Of a stretch of DNA of 64,000 nucleotides, positions 61,599 through 64,000 are shown piece by piece. Source of the DNA: Myxococcaceae bacterium (GTDB lineage: Bacteria; Myxococcota_A; Polyangia; Polyangiales; Ga0077539); NCBI GenBank assembly GCA_004297725.1, contig SCUS01000025.1, positions 1 to 64,000 on the forward strand. The letters are read 5' to 3'. Made by a program: the position numbers and the translations under genes. The notes beneath the pieces were generated by a model. That model saw nothing but the letters and a program-made list of their open reading frames with translations, was not told the origin of the DNA and did not search any database. Position 1 is the stretch's first letter. Each line of letters begins with the position of its first letter.

Positions 61599-62383
61599 CC
61601 CCGGGCCACCACATCGTCGAGGTGCGACCACACGCGCGCGAAGGCCTCGGCGTAGGCGTCGACCAGCGCCTCGGGCTGCGCTGCGATGGGGCAACTCTGG
61701 GAGAAGAGCACCAGCGAGCCGTCGAGCAGTCGCGTCGTCTCGGGGTACTGCGCGAGGTCGTAGTTCTCAAGGTCGCGCAGCGGAGGCCGCGGCAGCACCA
61801 TGCGCCGCGACGCGCGCGGCATGTGCAGCAGCATCAGCCCGGGGTTGCTCGTGATCCCGACCGGACCCTCGCGCCTGATCACCGCCGGGGGCATCAGCTG
61901 GAGGCTGAACCCGCGGGTGAAGTCGGCGTCGCCGGTGAGCGCGAGGTAGCGCGCGACCACGTCGAAGCCGGCCTTCTGCTGCCAGCCGATCTGCTCGCGC
62001 GAGATGGGGAGGTACTTGTGCAGCGCCGCCGTGCTCGAGGTGCCCGACGAGCAGCCGTAGTGCTCGATGAACTCCGGGTGCAACACGTTGCGCTCGCCCC
62101 GGCGCATGCGCTCGAGCATCGGCTCGAAGTCCGCGTAGGTGCGCACCTGCACGCGGGCCCGATAGTCCTCCTCGGTGCGCACGCGGCCGAGGCCCGCGGC
62201 GCGTCCGAGCTCGGTGCCCGCGCCGCGCTTGCAGTGCGCGAGCAGCGTCGCGAGCTGGGCCGGCCGAGGGTCGCGCAGGGTGCGGTCCCACGCGGCGACA
62301 CGCAGCTTCGCGGCGAGCAGCAGCGCCGGTCCGGTGATCGCTCCGCCGGAGACGCCGTCCAGGGTGCGGCCCGTCGTCGTCAT
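61595..62383 (-). CDS. GH3-like adenylating enzyme, only the N-terminal half
   Basis: 262 residues from ATG 62383 (ATGA with the aldehyde dehydrogenase). The sequence follows GH3 auxin-responsive family proteins: LLAHCKRGAGTELGRAAGLG, YADFEPMLERMRRGERNVLH, then the nucleotide-binding loop YGCSSGTSSTAALHKYLPIS (motif A1) and PETTRLLDGSLVLFSQSCP. GH3 enzymes are about 550 residues; this one stops before the motifs that complete the active site, with the next gene overlapping its stop. It may be a truncated gene kept by operon structure, or a short form with another function. Adenylation of a fatty or aromatic acid is the family activity. Confidence 0.65.
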   Translation of the reverse strand: MTTTGRTLDGVSGGAITGPALLLAAKLRVAAWDRTLRDPRPAQLATLLAHCKRGAGTELGRAAGLGRVRTEEDYRARVQVRTYADFEPMLERMRRGERNVLHPEFIEHYGCSSGTSSTAALHKYLPISREQIGWQQKAGFDVVARYLALTGDADFTRGFSLQLMPPAVIRREGPVGITSNPGLMLLHMPRASRRMVLPRPPLRDLENYDLAQYPETTRLLDGSLVLFSQSCPIAAQPEALVDAYAEAFARVWSHLDDVVARG

Positions 62384-63998
62384 CGGTCGTCCTCGCGGAA
62401 GAAGTCGGACAGCCTGCGCATCCGCCCGCGCAGCAGGAGCGGCAGGCGCCACGCGCGGTCGATCACCCCGCGCTGCACGTCGCAGAGGATGTCGCCGAAC
62501 TCCACCAGCGCCCGGTCGTACGGGGGCCAGTACAGCTCGAGGCGCGAAGAGGCGTCGACCACGACGGTCTTCGGTCGAACGAAGGTGTGCAGCGCGTGGC
62601 GGCTGTTGGCGACGCCGTCGCCGGTCGCGCGGGTGCCGCCCCAGGGGAGCTCGGGGATCGCCCCCGAGAGAGCGTGGTTGTTCCCCGTGACGACGCCGAC
62701 GTCGAGGCGCTCGGCGAGGCGGCGCGCGCGGTCGAGGTCGCGAGTCCAGATCGAGGCGCCGAGGCCGTAGCGCGCGCGGTTCACGCGGGCGACGCCGTCG
62801 CTGGCCCCCTCGACGCGCACGACCGCGAGCACCGGGCCGAAGGTCTCGTCGCGCACGACCCGCATCTCGTCGGTACAGTGGTCGAGGATCGTGGGCTCGT
62901 AGAAGAGCCCGACGCCCGTCGGCCTGCCCCCGCAGACGACGACGGCGCCGGCCGCGCGGGCCTCGTCGACGTGGGCGCGCACGAGATCGAACTGACGGCG
63001 GTGGGCGAGGGGGGCGACGTCGGTCTCGCCGCGGGGCCCCGGGGCCGCGCGCAGTCGGCGCCAGGCGCGGGCGAGGCGCGCGACGAAGGCGTCGACGATG
63101 GTGCGCTCGACGTAGGCCACATCGATGGCGCCGCAGGCCTGGCCCGCGTTGCCAAGGGCCCACGCCGTGACGCCCGCGACGGTGCGCTCGAGGTCGCAGT
63201 CTTCCAGCACGATCGCGGCGTCCTTGCCGCCGAGCTCGGCGCTGAGGGTGACGCCCCGCTGCTGAGGGTGACGCCCCGCTCGGCGCAGCGCACCCGCACG
63301 CGACGGCCGGTCTCGGGCGAGCCCGTAAAGACGCAGGCGTCGATGCCCGCGTCGAGGAGCAGCTCGCCCACGGAACCGTCGCCCTGCAGCACGGCGACGA
63401 GGCCTTCGGGCAGCGACGGGGCCAGGACCTCGAGGAGCCACGCGCTCGATCGCGGGGAGTGCTCGGAGGGCTTGAGCACGACCGCGTTGCCCGCGAGCAG
63501 CGCGGGGAAGACGGAGCGGTAGAGACCGGCGATGGGGTAGTTCCACGGCGCGAGGACGCCGACCACGCCGCGCGGAACCTGGTCGACCCACGCGCTCTTG
63601 CCGGGGAAGCCGACCGGATTGAGGCGTACGGTCTCCCGCGCAAGCTGCGCCTCGACGACGCGCGCCCACGCGTTGACCGTGTCGAGCGGACCGAGGGTCT
63701 CGTTGAAGATGGCCTCGGCGTCGACCTTGCCGATCTCGGCGCGCACCAGATCGGCGGCCTCGTGGCGCCGTGCGAGCATCGCTCTCGCGGCCTCGCGCAG
63801 CCGACGGACGCGCTCGTCGAGGGGCGTCGCGCGCCAGGCGTCCTGCGCGCGCCGGGCGCGTTGGACCGCGCGGGTGACCTCGTCGCGCGTCGCGGGTCCA
63901 ACAGGACGGAGCGTGCTCAGGTCAGTCGGGCAGAGGTTCGAAGCGGGCCCGTCGGCAAGCTCGTGTCCGACCTCCCTGTATAGGGCGGACCGGGTCAT
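62380..63998 (-). pseudogene. Aldehyde dehydrogenase gene frameshifted by a 20-bp tandem duplication
   Basis: The first part (ATG 63998) reads APWNYPIAGLYRSVFPALLA, GNAVVLKPSEHSP and ACVFTGSPETGRRVRVR as far as CAERGVTLS. The second part, in another frame and ending at 62,380, resumes at AELGGKDAAIVLEDCDLERT and has the catalytic Cys in NAGQACGAIDVAYVE, PTILDHCTDEMRVVRDETFG and HTFVRPKTVVVDASSRLELY. Removing one copy of a 20-bp repeat at 63,241-63,280 restores one frame of about 530 residues. The enzyme oxidises an aldehyde with NAD(P). The start codon overlaps a TGA (64,000-63,998) of an upstream gene outside the window. Confidence 0.85.
63241..63280. repeat. Exact 20-bp tandem duplication inside the aldehyde dehydrogenase gene
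   Basis: Positions 63,241-63,260 and 63,261-63,280 are identical (each gctgagggtgacgccccgct), with different flanking bases, so the duplication is exactly one unit. Twenty is not a multiple of three, so it shifts the frame just before the catalytic Glu of ELGGK. It could revert by slippage or recombination between the copies. Confidence 0.95.
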
Positions 63999-64000
63999 CA

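Overview
The window is very GC-rich and packed with Cys-rich, Asp-rich secreted lipoproteins: CGGxC..CGxCGxxC repeats, DUF4215, thrombospondin type 3 and FG-GAP repeats. This gene content, together with two-component pairs and RND pumps, points to a Myxococcota bacterium, most likely a Polyangiales/Sandaracinaceae-type soil myxobacterium. That assignment is inferred from gene content and composition. No rRNA, tRNA or CRISPR array was seen.

Layout. 1-0.9 kb: a partial lipoprotein translationally coupled to a MarR regulator. 0.9-6.6 kb: secreted proteins, starting with two head-to-head lipoprotein remnants and ending with a seven-repeat FG-GAP propeller. 6.6-14.8 kb: a metallophosphatase, then a BlaI-type repressor, an M56 membrane protease and a complete tripartite heavy-metal-type RND exporter. 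15.1-20.0 kb: a PAP2 phosphatase, a fluoride riboswitch before a CLC-F type fluoride antiporter, a small EamA protein, and a response regulator/histidine kinase pair. 20.1-27.6 kb: a second tripartite RND exporter whose genes overlap one after another, followed by an MFS transporter and a PAP2 phosphatase. 27.6-31.7 kb: an archaemetzincin-like gene without its catalytic Glu, a broken enolase, a DUF347 membrane protein, and remnants of a serine recombinase and probably an IS630-type transposase.

31.7-55.2 kb is a plastic region of lipoproteins around an ECF sigma factor (43,517) and its FecR-like zinc anti-sigma factor. A shared promoter motif, GTGAAGGTCG-N12/13-GGCAA, lies before the sigma gene and before seven secreted or outer-membrane proteins on both strands. 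At five of these the start codon follows the -10 element by only 7-11 nt, which predicts leaderless or nearly leaderless mRNAs. The region also holds many decayed paralogues: a second FecR-like gene, a second Gly-rich lipoprotein, a phosphoesterase fragment, and a gene with a stop codon at its lipobox Cys. A second OmpR-type two-component pair converges on a PepSY protein here.

55.5-64 kb is one minus-strand operon with 4-nt overlaps that enters from outside the window: aldehyde dehydrogenase (frameshifted by an exact 20-bp tandem duplication), a half-length GH3-like protein, a UPF0104-type membrane protein, an inositol-monophosphatase-like enzyme, an MMPL/HpnN-type exporter and a GMC oxidoreductase. 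It looks like a pathway that makes and exports an oxidised lipid or alcohol; the product is unknown.
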